Of a stretch of DNA of 64,000 nt, positions 42,329 through 50,431 are shown one piece after another (positions within the stretch are counted from its first letter, which is position 1; each line of letters begins with the position of its first letter). The translations under genes and the position numbers were made by a program. The stretch covers positions 1-64,000 of the forward strand of contig CAKTHQ010000007.1 in NCBI GenBank assembly GCA_934565415.1, given 5' to 3'. The notes under the pieces are model-generated. The model did no database searches. It had not been told where the DNA came from and saw only the letters and a program-made list of their open reading frames with translations. Origin of the DNA: an uncultured Oscillospiraceae bacterium. GTDB taxonomy: Bacteria; Bacillota; Clostridia; Oscillospirales; Oscillospiraceae.

Positions 42329-43825
42329 ATGGAAAAGCAATATATTGCCATCGACTTAAAATCCTTCTACGCCTCCGTGGAGTGCGTGGAGCGAGGCCTG
42401 GACCCTATGACCACCAACCTGGTGGTGGCCGACGAGAGCCGGACGGAAAAGACCATCTGCCTGGCGGTGTCTCCATCCTTAAAAGCACACGGCATCCCCG
42501 GCCGGGCCCGGCTGTTTGAAGTGATCCAGCGGGTAGGGGAGGTAAATGCCCTGCGCAGAGAGAGGGCCCCTGGCCGGTGCTTTTCCGGAAAAAGCCAGGA
42601 CAGCATCGAGTTGAAGCGTCATCCGGAAAAGGAGCTGAGCTACATTGTCGCTCCCCCCAGAATGAGCCTTTATATGGAGTACAGCGCATATATCTACGGA
42701 ATCTATCTCAACTATGTAGCTCCGGAGGACATCCAGGTGTACTCCATCGACGAGGTGTTTATTGATGCCGCGGCTTACCTGAAGCTCTACAAAACGGATG
42801 CCAAAACCTTTGCCAAAACGCTGATTCTGAAGATCCTGGAGGAAACCGGCATTACGGCTACGGCAGGGGTTGGCACCAACCTGTACCTGTGCAAGGTTGC
42901 CATGGACATTGAAGCCAAGCACGTTGCGCCGGATCAGAACGGGGTGCGCATTGCCTGCCTGGATGAAAGGAGCTACCGGGAAAAGCTATGGGACCACAAG
43001 CCTATTACGGACTTCTGGCGGGTGGGGCCGGGGATTGCCAGAAGGCTTGCCCACAGGGGGATCAATACCATGGGGGATATTGCTCTGGTATCTCTGCAGG
43101 AGGGGTCCTTCGGGAGAAAGAGCCTGTACGATCTTTTTGGGGTCAATGCGGAGCTGCTGATTGACCACGCCTGGGGTTACGAGCCCTGCACCATCGGGGA
43201 CATCAAGGCCTATAAGCCCCAATCCCGGTCCGTAAGCTCCGGCCAGGTGCTGTCCTGCCCCTACGCTTACGACAAGGCCAGGTTGGTGGTCAGGGAAATG
43301 GCGGACCAGCTGGCCATGGATCTGGTGGCAAAAAAGCAGGTAACCCAAAAGCTGACCCTGACCTTGGGCTACGATCGGGAAAGCCTGGCAGACCCTGCAG
43401 TCCGCTATCAGGGGCCGACCACGACGGACCGCTACGGCCGCCGGGTCCCCAAAAGTGCCCACGGCACCATCGATCTGCCGGAAAAAAGTGCCTCCCAAAG
43501 GCTCATCTGCCAGGCTTACCTGGAGCTTTACGACCGAATTGCCGATAAGCGCCTGCTGCAGCGCCGCCTGACCTTGGGAGCGGACCTGTATACGCGGCAG
43601 GAGGCGCAGGAAGAAAAAGGGGCCATGAACCAGATGAGCCTTTTTGATGACCCCAATCAGACAAAGGCCCGGGAGGAAAACCTGGCCCGGGAACAGGCCA
43701 GAATTGAGGCCATGCTGAAAATCAAGGAGCGTTTCGGCAAAAACGCCATCTTCCGGGGCATGAATCTGCAGGAAGGGGCCACGGCCAGAGAGCGCAATGG
43801 CCAGATCGGCGGGCACAAAGCGTAA
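42329..43825 (+). CDS. Y-family translesion DNA polymerase (UvrX/YqjW-UmuC type)
   Basis: 498 residues. Catalytic acids are Asp9 in AIDLKSFYASVE and Asp141-Glu142 in YSIDEVFID; GVGTNLYLCKVAMD and the HhH segment WRVGPGIARRL follow, then the little-finger domain. An insertion at about 70-115 and a long C-terminal tail (from about 440) set it apart from the short DinB. QMSLFDD near 445 fits the QLxLF-type beta-clamp binding motif. It copies damaged DNA in the SOS response. AAGGAGG stands before ATG 42329. Such genes are also common on mobile elements. Confidence 0.9.
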   Translation: MEKQYIAIDLKSFYASVECVERGLDPMTTNLVVADESRTEKTICLAVSPSLKAHGIPGRARLFEVIQRVGEVNALRRERAPGRCFSGKSQDSIELKRHPEKELSYIVAPPRMSLYMEYSAYIYGIYLNYVAPEDIQVYSIDEVFIDAAAYLKLYKTDAKTFAKTLILKILEETGITATAGVGTNLYLCKVAMDIEAKHVAPDQNGVRIACLDERSYREKLWDHKPITDFWRVGPGIARRLAHRGINTMGDIALVSLQEGSFGRKSLYDLFGVNAELLIDHAWGYEPCTIGDIKAYKPQSRSVSSGQVLSCPYAYDKARLVVREMADQLAMDLVAKKQVTQKLTLTLGYDRESLADPAVRYQGPTTTDRYGRRVPKSAHGTIDLPEKSASQRLICQAYLELYDRIADKRLLQRRLTLGADLYTRQEAQEEKGAMNQMSLFDDPNQTKAREENLAREQARIEAMLKIKERFGKNAIFRGMNLQEGATARERNGQIGGHKA

Positions 43826-43852
43826 GACTGCCGGTACAGGCGGCAAGTGAAG

Positions 43853-43907
43853 AATTCCACAGGATTCTTCACAGCCTGTCCACAAGCGGTTGAAAAGCTG
43901 TGGAGAA
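43853..43907. other. cluster of DnaA-box-like 9-mers upstream of rpmH
   Basis: Against TTATCCACA: TTCTTCACA (43865-43873, 7/9), CTGTCCACA (43876-43884, 7/9) and, inverted, TGTGGAGAA (43899-43907, 8/9). A weaker site starts at 43853. In many Firmicutes the dnaA-rpmH gap holds the origin; here dnaA is absent. Low-stringency matches, so the call is tentative. Confidence 0.35.
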
Positions 43908-43938
43908 AAATCGCTTCCGAAAAAATGCGAAATAACAG

Positions 43939-43967
43939 TTGACCAATTGGGGAATTTAGGGTATAAT
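43939..43967 (+). promoter_or_regulatory. promoter of rpmH
   Basis: TTGACC (43939-43944), 17 bases, TATAAT (43962-43967). About 95 bp of leader precede the gene. Confidence 0.75.
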
Positions 43968-44066
43968 GAGCAGGCATGACCGTGAAAGTCTGCCCAAAAA
44001 GCGTTGCTGCGGCCCTTTGTGGGGCTGTCGAGCATATGATATTTGAGTACAGGAGGTGTATCCCGA

Positions 44067-44201
44067 ATGAAGCGTACCTACCAGCCCAGCAACCGTCACC
44101 GTTCCAAGGTTCACGGTTTCCGCCAGAGAATGGCTACCGCCAATGGCCGTAAGGTCCTGGCCCGCCGCCGTGCAAGAGGCCGCAAGGTTCTGTCCGCCTG
44201 A
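44067..44201 (+). CDS. rpmH: 50S ribosomal protein L34
   Basis: A 44-residue, strongly basic protein beginning [20 protein letters not shown] and ending in the Arg-rich tail [13 protein letters not shown], a full match to L34, including length. It is part of the large ribosomal subunit. AGGAGGTG lies ten bases upstream. It heads the conserved rpmH-rnpA-yidD-yidC-jag block but here is cut off from rnpA by a terminator and a long hairpin. Confidence 0.97.
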   Translation: MKRTYQPSNRHRSKVHGFRQRMATANGRKVLARRRARGRKVLSA

Positions 44202-44254
44202 TGAGCTTCCTTGTGCGGAACAGGAAATAAGCTCGCTCGCGAAACGGGAGCTAC

Positions 44255-44292
44255 AGCGGGGTGAATGGATTATTCGCCCCGCTCCCTTTTTT
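44255..44292 (+). terminator. terminator after rpmH
   Basis: Stem AGCGGGGTGAA/TTCGCCCCGCT, seven-base loop, then CCCTTTTTT. It separates rpmH transcription from rnpA, or gives partial read-through. Confidence 0.85.
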
Positions 44293-44469
44293 ATGTGCGC
44301 ATTTAAAAACGGCCCTTTCACGCTTTGGACCGGATTTTTCGCCCTGGTACTGCACATCGAAAGGTCCGAAATACACAAAGTATTCCGAACCTTCCGATGC
44401 TTGTCCCAGAACAAAATCTCTCGGCCCAAAACGCAAAAAACCGTTTTCAAAAGCGCTTGATGTGCGCAT
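44293..44469. repeat. 177-bp imperfect inverted repeat between rpmH and rnpA
   Basis: The two arms (44293-44374 and 44380-44469) face each other around a five-base loop; the apex stem is GGTCCGAAATAC/GTATTCCGAACC. Both ends carry ATGTGCGCAT. Arms are roughly 70 percent complementary by eye. Short ORFs on both strands across it are by-products of the palindrome. It may be a MITE remnant or a structured RNA. Confidence 0.65.
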
Positions 44470-44519
44470 TTTTGTATACATCGAAAAGCCTCCCAAATGT
44501 TCAATTAGGAGAATCCACC

Positions 44520-44867
44520 ATGAAGTTTTCCGGAAGTCTCAAATTCAATCATATCTTCCAGCGGCTCTACCACAGCCGGGGTGTTTCTGATGGGTACCTT
44601 TGCCTGTATGCCCGGAAAAACCGGACGGACAAAAACCGGATCGGCTTTACCGTCAGCAAAAAACTGGGCCACGCGGTGGTCCGGAACCGGACCCGGCGGC
44701 GCCTGCGGGAAGTATACCGGCTGAACGAAGAGAAGTTTCTGCCGGGGTACGACATTGTGGTGGTGGCCCGGTCCAAGGCTGTGGATACAACCTTTCCGCA
44801 GCTGACCCACAGCTTTTTAAAGCTTGCAGGGAAGGCCGGGATCCTGGAGGAGACAATTGACGCATGA
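44520..44867 (+). CDS. rnpA: ribonuclease P protein component
   Basis: 115 residues, the normal size. It has the basic RNR motif helix KKLGHAVVRNRTRRRLREVYR (about 48-68) and the FxxGYDIVVVAR strand that follow the family pattern. With the RnpB RNA it matures tRNA 5' ends. The start is the ATG at 44520 after AGGAG; the longer frame reaches back into the inverted repeat and is not credible. yidD overlaps by four bases. Confidence 0.93.
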   Translation: MKFSGSLKFNHIFQRLYHSRGVSDGYLCLYARKNRTDKNRIGFTVSKKLGHAVVRNRTRRRLREVYRLNEEKFLPGYDIVVVARSKAVDTTFPQLTHSFLKLAGKAGILEETIDA

Positions 44868-45076
44868 AGCGGGTTTTACTGGCGCTGATTTCCTTTTATC
44901 AGTCGAGCATATCTCCTTGGTTCCCTGCCAGGTGCCGGTTTCGCCCCACCTGCTCCGCCTATGCCTACGAGGCCATTTCCAAGTACGGCCCCTGGAAGGG
45001 CGGCTACCTCGCCATCCGGCGGCTGCTGCGCTGCCATCCATTTTCCCACCGGGATATCTATGATCCCGTGCCTTAA
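44864..45076 (+). CDS. yidD: membrane protein insertion efficiency factor YidD
   Basis: A 70-residue protein with the YidD core YQSSISPWFPARCRFRPTCSAYAYEAI, including both conserved cysteines, and a C-terminal CHPFSHRDIYDPVP. It sits at the inner face of the membrane and helps YidC-dependent insertion. ATGA overlap with rnpA implies coupling. Confidence 0.95.
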   Translation: MKRVLLALISFYQSSISPWFPARCRFRPTCSAYAYEAISKYGPWKGGYLAIRRLLRCHPFSHRDIYDPVP

Positions 45077-45093
45077 CACAAGGAGGAAAACCA

Positions 45094-46338
45094 ATGATTC
45101 TAGCATTTCATCTCGCGGATATCATTCAGGTGCCCTTCGGCTACCTGATGGAAGCCCTGTATAAGCTTACCGGCAACTACGGCTTCGCCCTGATTCTGTT
45201 TTCCGTCATTGTTCAGCTGGTGCTGCTGCCCATCACTGCCAAGTCCAAGCAGAGCATGATGAAGATGTCCCGGCTGACCCCTCTGGTCCAGGATATCCAG
45301 CGCCGGTATGCCGATGACCCCGCCCGCCAGAACCAGGCCCTCCAGGACCTGTACCAGAAGGAGGGCGTTTCCATGGGCGGCGGCTGCCTGTGGAGCTTTG
45401 TGCCCATGCTGCTGCTGATCCCCCTGTATACCGTGGTCCGTCAGCCTATTGTATATATGCTCCACGAGAACCTGGATGTTGCCAACCAGATTGTAGAGAT
45501 CATTAAGCAGGCCCAGCCCGCCCTCTTTAGCGGCAATGCCTACTATAACCAGATGATCGCCGCCCCCTACATTCCCCAGTATGCCGAGGCCATTAAGGCC
45601 GCCATCCCCACCATCAGTGAGACCGCCCTCCAGGGTATCAACTTTGGCTTTGTGGGCATCGACCTGGGCGCCGTACCTCAATTTAACATCTTCGCCTCTA
45701 CCTGGGCCTGGAACTGGGCCCACATTGGCGCGCTGCTCATCGCCCTGGCTTCTGCCGGTTATCAGGTAGTTAGCATGCTCATCATGCAGAAGATGAACGA
45801 CTCCCTGGTAACGAATTCCGACGGCATCCAGGATAAGGAGACCGCCGAGAATTCCGCCACCGCCCAGACCAACAAGGTCATGATGTGGACCATGCCTCTC
45901 ATGATGCTGTGGATCGGCTTTACCGTGCCCTGCGCCCTGTCCCTGTACTGGTTCGTCAGCGGCGTGGTGCGGACCATTGAGGATGTGATTCTCAATAAGA
46001 AGTACCGCAAGATCTACGACGCTGAGGATGCCGAGCGGCTGAAGCGCCGCCTGGAGCAGGACCGGATTGAAGCCGAAAAGGAAAAGATCCGTGCCCAGCG
46101 CCGGGCTGAGAATCCCGACGGCATTACCGAAAACACCAGCAAAAAGCGCCTGCAGAAGAAGCAGAAAGATCAGGAGACCGCCGAGAAGGCCGCCGCCGCC
46201 AAGGAATACGCACTGAAAAAGGGCAAACTCGCAACTGAGGACGAGGAAGAAGACAAGCCTCTGTCCGGCATTGCCGAGCGCCCCTACTGCAAGGGCCGGG
46301 CCTACGACCCCGACCGCTACGCCAAGAAGGAGGATTGA
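45094..46338 (+). CDS. yidC: membrane protein insertase YidC/OxaI
   Basis: 414 residues. The membrane core opens early with YGFALILFSVIVQLVLLPITAKSKQSMMKMSRLTPLVQDIQRRY (about 29-70), with the KSxxSM cytoplasmic loop and helical hairpin; later helices are at about 205-225, 268-292 and 295-310. It lacks the large periplasmic domain of Gram-negative YidC, as expected. An extended, highly charged tail (315-414) is likely to bind ribosomes. AAGGAGG precedes the ATG. Confidence 0.94.
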   Translation: MILAFHLADIIQVPFGYLMEALYKLTGNYGFALILFSVIVQLVLLPITAKSKQSMMKMSRLTPLVQDIQRRYADDPARQNQALQDLYQKEGVSMGGGCLWSFVPMLLLIPLYTVVRQPIVYMLHENLDVANQIVEIIKQAQPALFSGNAYYNQMIAAPYIPQYAEAIKAAIPTISETALQGINFGFVGIDLGAVPQFNIFASTWAWNWAHIGALLIALASAGYQVVSMLIMQKMNDSLVTNSDGIQDKETAENSATAQTNKVMMWTMPLMMLWIGFTVPCALSLYWFVSGVVRTIEDVILNKKYRKIYDAEDAERLKRRLEQDRIEAEKEKIRAQRRAENPDGITENTSKKRLQKKQKDQETAEKAAAAKEYALKKGKLATEDEEEDKPLSGIAERPYCKGRAYDPDRYAKKED

Positions 46339-46341
46339 CCT

Positions 46342-47283
46342 ATGGAAAAGACCCTTGTTGCCACCGGCAAAACCATTGATCAGGCCATTGAATCCGCCCT
46401 TACCAAGCTGGGCCTGGACCGGGACAGCGTGTCCGTCCAGGTGCTGCAGCAGGCCAAGACCGGCTTTTTGGGCTTCGGCGCCCAGCCTGCCAAGGTCCAG
46501 GTGACCTACGAAGCCCCCGACGAGGTCCCCGAAAAGCCCAAGGTGGCCCTGTCCTCCGCCTCCCGGAAGCCCGCCCCCGCAGCCCCCAAGGCCCCGGTGG
46601 TCCCTGCCGTGCCCAAGGCACCGGAAGCGCCCAAGCCTGTAGAGAAGGCCCCGGAGGCTCCCAAAGCGGAGGAGCCCAAGCCCGTAGAAGCAGAGAAGGC
46701 TGATGCCCTCAAGGCCCCCCGGCCTGAGCGTACCGAGCGCCCCAAGGGACCCAAGCCCCCCCGGGCTCCCAGAGAGCCCCGGGAGCCGAGAGAACCCAAG
46801 GAGCCCAAGGTCTATGCCCCCGCCCCGGAAGGCTCCGTGGAGGAGAAAATCGAAAAGTTCCTCAAGGGACTTTTGGAGCACATGGATTCCCAGGCCGTGC
46901 CCCACTGCTGGAAAGAAGACGGTAACACCTACCAGGTGGACCTGGTGGGCGATGACCTGGGCTACCTGATCGGCCGCCGGGGCGATACCCTGGATGCCAT
47001 CCAGCACCTGTGCAACTACGCCGTGAACCGGGATGTGGAGGGCCACATCCGGGTGAACGTAGATGCCGAGTCCTACCGGGAGAAGCGGGAGGAGAGCCTC
47101 CGCCGCTACGCCCGCAAGAAGGCCCAGCAGGTCCTGAAAGCCCGCCGCCGCACCACCCTGGAACCCATGAATGCCTACGAGCGCCATGTGATCCACGCGG
47201 CCCTGCAGGACATGGACAACATCACCACCCACTCCACCGGCGTAGAACCCAACCGCTGCGTGGTCATCGAATACCTTCGGTAA
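46342..47283 (+). CDS. jag: RNA-binding protein Jag/KhpB
   Basis: 313 residues: Jag N-terminal domain (about 1-52, KTLVATGKTIDQAIESAL), a long Pro/Ala/Lys/Glu-rich linker (about 56-160), a KH domain with YLIGRRGDTLDAIQHLC, and an R3H domain ending ARRRTTLEPMNAYERHVIHAAL. It binds RNA, with KhpA in other Firmicutes, and affects cell division and elongation. The proline-rich linker is longer than usual. It follows yidC by three bases; mnmE, the usual next gene, is missing here. Confidence 0.93.
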   Translation: MEKTLVATGKTIDQAIESALTKLGLDRDSVSVQVLQQAKTGFLGFGAQPAKVQVTYEAPDEVPEKPKVALSSASRKPAPAAPKAPVVPAVPKAPEAPKPVEKAPEAPKAEEPKPVEAEKADALKAPRPERTERPKGPKPPRAPREPREPREPKEPKVYAPAPEGSVEEKIEKFLKGLLEHMDSQAVPHCWKEDGNTYQVDLVGDDLGYLIGRRGDTLDAIQHLCNYAVNRDVEGHIRVNVDAESYREKREESLRRYARKKAQQVLKARRRTTLEPMNAYERHVIHAALQDMDNITTHSTGVEPNRCVVIEYLR

Positions 47284-47290
47284 AACAACA

Positions 47291-47317
47291 GCGCCCCCTC
47301 GAAAGAGGGGGCGTTTT
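47291..47317 (+). terminator. terminator of the rnpA-jag operon
   Basis: Stem CGCCCCCTC/GAGGGGGCG with a GAAA loop, then TTTT. Confidence 0.88.
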
Positions 47318-47339
47318 GCTGTAAAAAGGGAAAATTTGT

Positions 47340-47367
47340 TTGACAATTCTGGCCTTTTATGTATAAT
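47340..47367 (+). promoter_or_regulatory. promoter of the toxin-like micro-gene
   Basis: TTGACA (47340-47345), 16 bases, TATAAT (47362-47367). A leader of about 125 nt follows that can form two hairpins: CACCGTC...GACGGTG (47381-47404) and CCCGCGGGAG...TTCTCGCGGG (about 47440-47473). Confidence 0.75.
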
Positions 47368-47497
47368 GTTTTTCGTGAAGACCCACCGTCCACATATAGA
47401 CGGTGTACGGTAAAAGACGGTTGCCTGACTACCCGCGGGAGCGGAAGGGAAGGCGAGTATCGGTTCTCGCGGGAATCTATTCCAGGAGGTAGCCGAT

Positions 47498-47593
47498 ATG
47501 GACACTTTGAATGTGCTTGGCAGTATCTGCAGCATCGTCGGGTTGGCGTTTGCTGTGTATACTTACATAAAGTCCAGGAACAACGAAAAGTGA
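47498..47593 (+). CDS. 31-residue single-helix membrane peptide, type I toxin-like
   Basis: Starts after AGGAGGT (47484-47490). The peptide is a short polar head (MDTLNV), one hydrophobic helix (about 7-24) and a charged tail (KSRNNEK), the plan of small type I toxins such as TxpA, Fst and putative holin-like peptides. I do not recognise it by sequence. The stop lies at the base of a bidirectional terminator, and a strong promoter on the opposite strand fires towards it, which is the layout of a type I module. A plain small membrane protein is the alternative. Confidence 0.6.
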   Translation: MDTLNVLGSICSIVGLAFAVYTYIKSRNNEK

Positions 47594-47721
47594 GCCGTCT
47601 GCCCCACAGATAGCTCACTTGTTCTTGGACCTTTGTCTATAACAGGTTTGTAATTTGACTGTGGCAACCGTCGGGTTTCCACCGCAGGGGGGTGCTTGGT
47701 TCCAACAGGCACTTCCCTGCG
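47585..47721 (-). ncRNA. predicted structured convergent RNA, candidate antitoxin
   Basis: From a promoter at 47756-47728 (see next entry) the minus-strand RNA would start near 47721 and end at the hairpin 47619-47589 followed by TTTT. It folds well: hairpin 1 GCAGGG-GTGC-TTGG with matching partners, hairpin 2 GTGG-AACC/GGTT-CCAC, then the terminator stem. Its 3' end is complementary to the 3' end of the toxin-like mRNA over about 35-40 nt. Existence is inferred from promoter, fold and terminator only. Confidence 0.5.
47589..47619. terminator. bidirectional terminator shared by the toxin-like gene and the convergent RNA
   Basis: AGTGAGC...GCTCACT with inner TCTG/CAGA. T-rich sequence follows on both strands (TTGTTCTT on plus, TTTTCG on minus). 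Confidence 0.7.
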
Positions 47722-47727
47722 TTTTTA

Positions 47728-47756
47728 TTATAGCCCGCCTTGGCGAAAATGTCAAG
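47728..47756 (-). promoter_or_regulatory. strong minus-strand promoter facing the toxin-like gene
   Basis: Minus-strand TTGACA (47756-47751), 17 bases, TATAAT (47733-47728): a perfect consensus promoter with no protein gene downstream. Confidence 0.75.
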
Positions 47757-47772
47757 GCGGGCTATCACACAT

Positions 47773-49575
47773 TTATCCTCTGGGAATATCGGAGCTTCCC
47801 TCGTGGGTGTTGAGCCATTGGAAGGTGTGGGTGCTTTCCGGGAGCAGGTTGACCCAGACATAGAAGTATTCGTCCGCATCTCCCTGGTTGGAAATATTTA
47901 CGCTTCCGATGGCTCGGTAGGTGTAGCTGTCCATCCAGGATTCCCGGCTGTTGAAATTCTGGAAGTTGCCCTCCCGGCAGTCGGCAAGGATGGCATCGGC
48001 CAGGCCGGTGGTGTCGGCATACCAAAGGTTTTTGCCCTCAATACCCTGCTCCGGGTCCTCGTAGAGGTAATAGGTAGCCCCTTGGGCTGTGGAGACCAGC
48101 TCCCGGAAGCGGTCTTCCGTGCAGCCGAAGGCGATCTCCGGACGGCACAGCAGCTTTTTAAAGTCATCCATGGCGGGATTGCTCATGTGAACGGCATACC
48201 GGCGGGCCAGGGTGCGGCCGTTTCGCAGCCGGTAAAACAGGCGGACATTGTAGTAGTCCCCAGCCTTCCAGCAGTTGTCTGCTTGCCGGAGTGCGCTCTT
48301 TACCTGGAGCTTCCAATCGGAAAGCTCTTCCTTCTGATAGCGCAGGACGGTTTCAACATCCCTGGAGTCCGTCAGGGTCAAGCCCTGCTCTCTGGATGCA
48401 TAGGATTCGCCAAGGCCGTAATTGCTGACAAGATTGACATTTACAGACTCAATGTCCTCCATTTCCGGCACATACCGAATGAGCCCAAAGAGGTCTATGT
48501 AAATAGCACCCACGGCAAGAACGCAGATGCACAGGATCCCAAGCAGCGGGATCAGCAGCCGCTTGCGGAAGACCCGGCTGGTTCGCCGCAGGAGCATCAG
48601 GCCTGACACATAGCCTGCCAGCAGCCCCAAAGGCAGGAACCAATACTGGGAAATGCTGCCTTGGGCGAACCGCTGGACCCCCAAGTGCACAAAGGCGGCC
48701 ACCATCAGGGTATACAGCACCAGGAAAACAGGGGAGAGAAACCGGTAGGCTAACAGGTCCCCGGCTACCTCCAGCTTCCGCTTGCGGTACAGCAGCTGGG
48801 CGATGCCGATGAGCACAATGCCGGCAATGGCGTAGAGAATGGCATGAGGGAACAGGTCGCCCATTTCCATGCCCAGATAGCGGTAGCTGCCGGAGTTGTC
48901 CCAAACGCTGTTTGAGGTAAAGTAGCTGCCCTTGTACATGGCCACGGTGGGGCAGATCTTGGCCACCCAGCTTACATCCAGCTCCACGCCGTAGAGCAGG
49001 GGGGCGAAGACCTGGGCGCAGAACCAGTACACCAGGATGGTGCAGAAGTTCAGCATTCCGTAGGTCAGTACGGTGCCAATCCGGTTTCCCGCCAGCTGGA
49101 CGGCAACCAGTGCCATGCCCAGATAGAAAATATATTGCAGGCTGGCAGCCCCCAGGGCCAGCAGGGGCGCGGAGACCACGGTGGACTTGACGGCCAGGGC
49201 TGAAGCGCCGAATACCAGTGTGTTGGGAACCAATGCAAAAAGCAGGGCAGCCACCAGATGGGCCCCAAAGTAGCCGTCCCGGGTCACGGGCATGGCATGG
49301 AGGGAATTGCACATCCGGGGGTTGAGTAAGTCGCTCCAAAGGATACCCACCACGCCCAACGCATAGAGCCCGTTGATAGGGGTCATCTTTCCTGCCCAGG
49401 CGGAGAAGTTTCGGACCACTGCGTCATAATAATCATCCATGCTTAGCCCGGGCCGGGTCATGGACATCATCACTGCGGCGGCAAGTAATAGGGTGTAGCC
49501 TCCCCACAGGGGGGCGAATCGGGTAATGTCTGTTCTCAGAACGGTTTTGTTACAGAAGCAGACCTTCAGTTTCAT
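47773..49575 (-). CDS. ABC transporter membrane protein of a GntR-ABC (Ytr-like) operon
   Basis: 600 residues. The first 350 have about ten membrane helices (for example GGYTLLLAAAVMMSM and GMALVAVQLAGNRIGTVLTYGML); after one more helix near 358-378 the remaining 220 residues form a soluble extracellular domain. It pairs with the ATPase encoded upstream, as in YtrC/YtrD-like exporters that respond to cell-wall antibiotics. The start is ATG 49575, after GGAGG inside the end of the ATPase gene; the frame is open a little further up. Substrate unknown. Confidence 0.75.
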   Translation of the reverse strand: MKLKVCFCNKTVLRTDITRFAPLWGGYTLLLAAAVMMSMTRPGLSMDDYYDAVVRNFSAWAGKMTPINGLYALGVVGILWSDLLNPRMCNSLHAMPVTRDGYFGAHLVAALLFALVPNTLVFGASALAVKSTVVSAPLLALGAASLQYIFYLGMALVAVQLAGNRIGTVLTYGMLNFCTILVYWFCAQVFAPLLYGVELDVSWVAKICPTVAMYKGSYFTSNSVWDNSGSYRYLGMEMGDLFPHAILYAIAGIVLIGIAQLLYRKRKLEVAGDLLAYRFLSPVFLVLYTLMVAAFVHLGVQRFAQGSISQYWFLPLGLLAGYVSGLMLLRRTSRVFRKRLLIPLLGILCICVLAVGAIYIDLFGLIRYVPEMEDIESVNVNLVSNYGLGESYASREQGLTLTDSRDVETVLRYQKEELSDWKLQVKSALRQADNCWKAGDYYNVRLFYRLRNGRTLARRYAVHMSNPAMDDFKKLLCRPEIAFGCTEDRFRELVSTAQGATYYLYEDPEQGIEGKNLWYADTTGLADAILADCREGNFQNFNSRESWMDSYTYRAIGSVNISNQGDADEYFYVWVNLLPESTHTFQWLNTHEGSSDIPRG

Positions 49576-50431
49576 GCTCCGTACCTCCCAACTCATAAAT
49601 GAAAATCTCTTCTAGGGACAAGGGTAAAATATCAAAGTAGGCGGGGTTCAGTCGTTCTACCGCCGCCTGGACCTTCGGAATGGTGCCCCGGACGATAAAG
49701 GTATTGAGCCGACCGGAGGAGGCCTTGTGAAGGATTTCCAGCCCCGCCGGGGCCTCGCCTACCATCTGGAGCTTTACCGTGCTGCCCTGCATATCCGCAA
49801 GGCTTCGCTCCACCAGCATTTTTCCCTTTTTCATAATGCCCACATGGTCGCAGATGTCCTCCAGCTCCCGCAGGTTGTGGGAGGATACCAGAACCGTGGT
49901 GCCGTGGCGGGCCACATCGTCTAAAATGAGGCTCCATACCTGCCGCCGCATGACCGGGTCCAGGCCGTCCACCGGCTCATCCAGAATGAGGTATTCCGCG
50001 TGGGTACACAGGGTCAGGTGAAAGGCCGCCTGCTTCTGCATCCCCTTGCTGAACCGGCGGATGGGATTTTTCCGGGGCAGCTGAAAAATATCCTGCAGGG
50101 CCTCGAACCGCTCGTTATCAAATTCCGGATAGATCCCGGCGTAAAAGGTCTTCATATCCTGCAGACTGGAGGCCGGAAAATAGAAGGGCTCGTCTGCCAC
50201 GCAGCAGATCTTCTCCTTAATGGGAAGGTTCTCGTCGATAGGCTGCCCGTCCAGGGTGACGGTGCCGCTATTTGGCCGGTAGACCCCGGTTATGTGCCGG
50301 ATGGCCGTGGTTTTGCCGGCGCCGTTGGGCCCCACAAGGCCGTAGATGGCGCCCTTGGGCACCGTCAGTGTCAAGTCGTCCAAAGCCTTAAAGTCTCCGA
50401 AGGTTTTGGTCACATTCTTCATTTCAAGCAT
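49550..50431 (-). CDS. ABC transporter ATPase (YtrB-like)
   Basis: 293 residues; Walker A GPNGAGKT (near 35-42), a Q-loop without the standard Gln (CCVADEPFYF), signature FSKGMQKQ, Walker B LILDEPVDGLDP and switch His in SSHNL. The KGMQ signature and the C-terminal domain ending ...EIFIYELGG place it with bacitracin/lantibiotic-type exporter ATPases. It overlaps gntR by eight bases upstream and the membrane gene by 26 downstream. Confidence 0.88.
   Translation of the reverse strand: MLEMKNVTKTFGDFKALDDLTLTVPKGAIYGLVGPNGAGKTTAIRHITGVYRPNSGTVTLDGQPIDENLPIKEKICCVADEPFYFPASSLQDMKTFYAGIYPEFDNERFEALQDIFQLPRKNPIRRFSKGMQKQAAFHLTLCTHAEYLILDEPVDGLDPVMRRQVWSLILDDVARHGTTVLVSSHNLRELEDICDHVGIMKKGKMLVERSLADMQGSTVKLQMVGEAPAGLEILHKASSGRLNTFIVRGTIPKVQAAVERLNPAYFDILPLSLEEIFIYELGGTEHETEGLLL

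Noticed and set aside
44143..44590. ORFs of 81-110 residues in several frames across the rpmH-rnpA gap
   Set aside because: They arise from the inverted repeat, occur on both strands, and lack ribosome sites or similarity.
45100..47535. 811-residue minus-strand frame over yidC and jag
   Set aside because: Mirror of well-supported genes; low-complexity Gly/Leu sequence with no domain.
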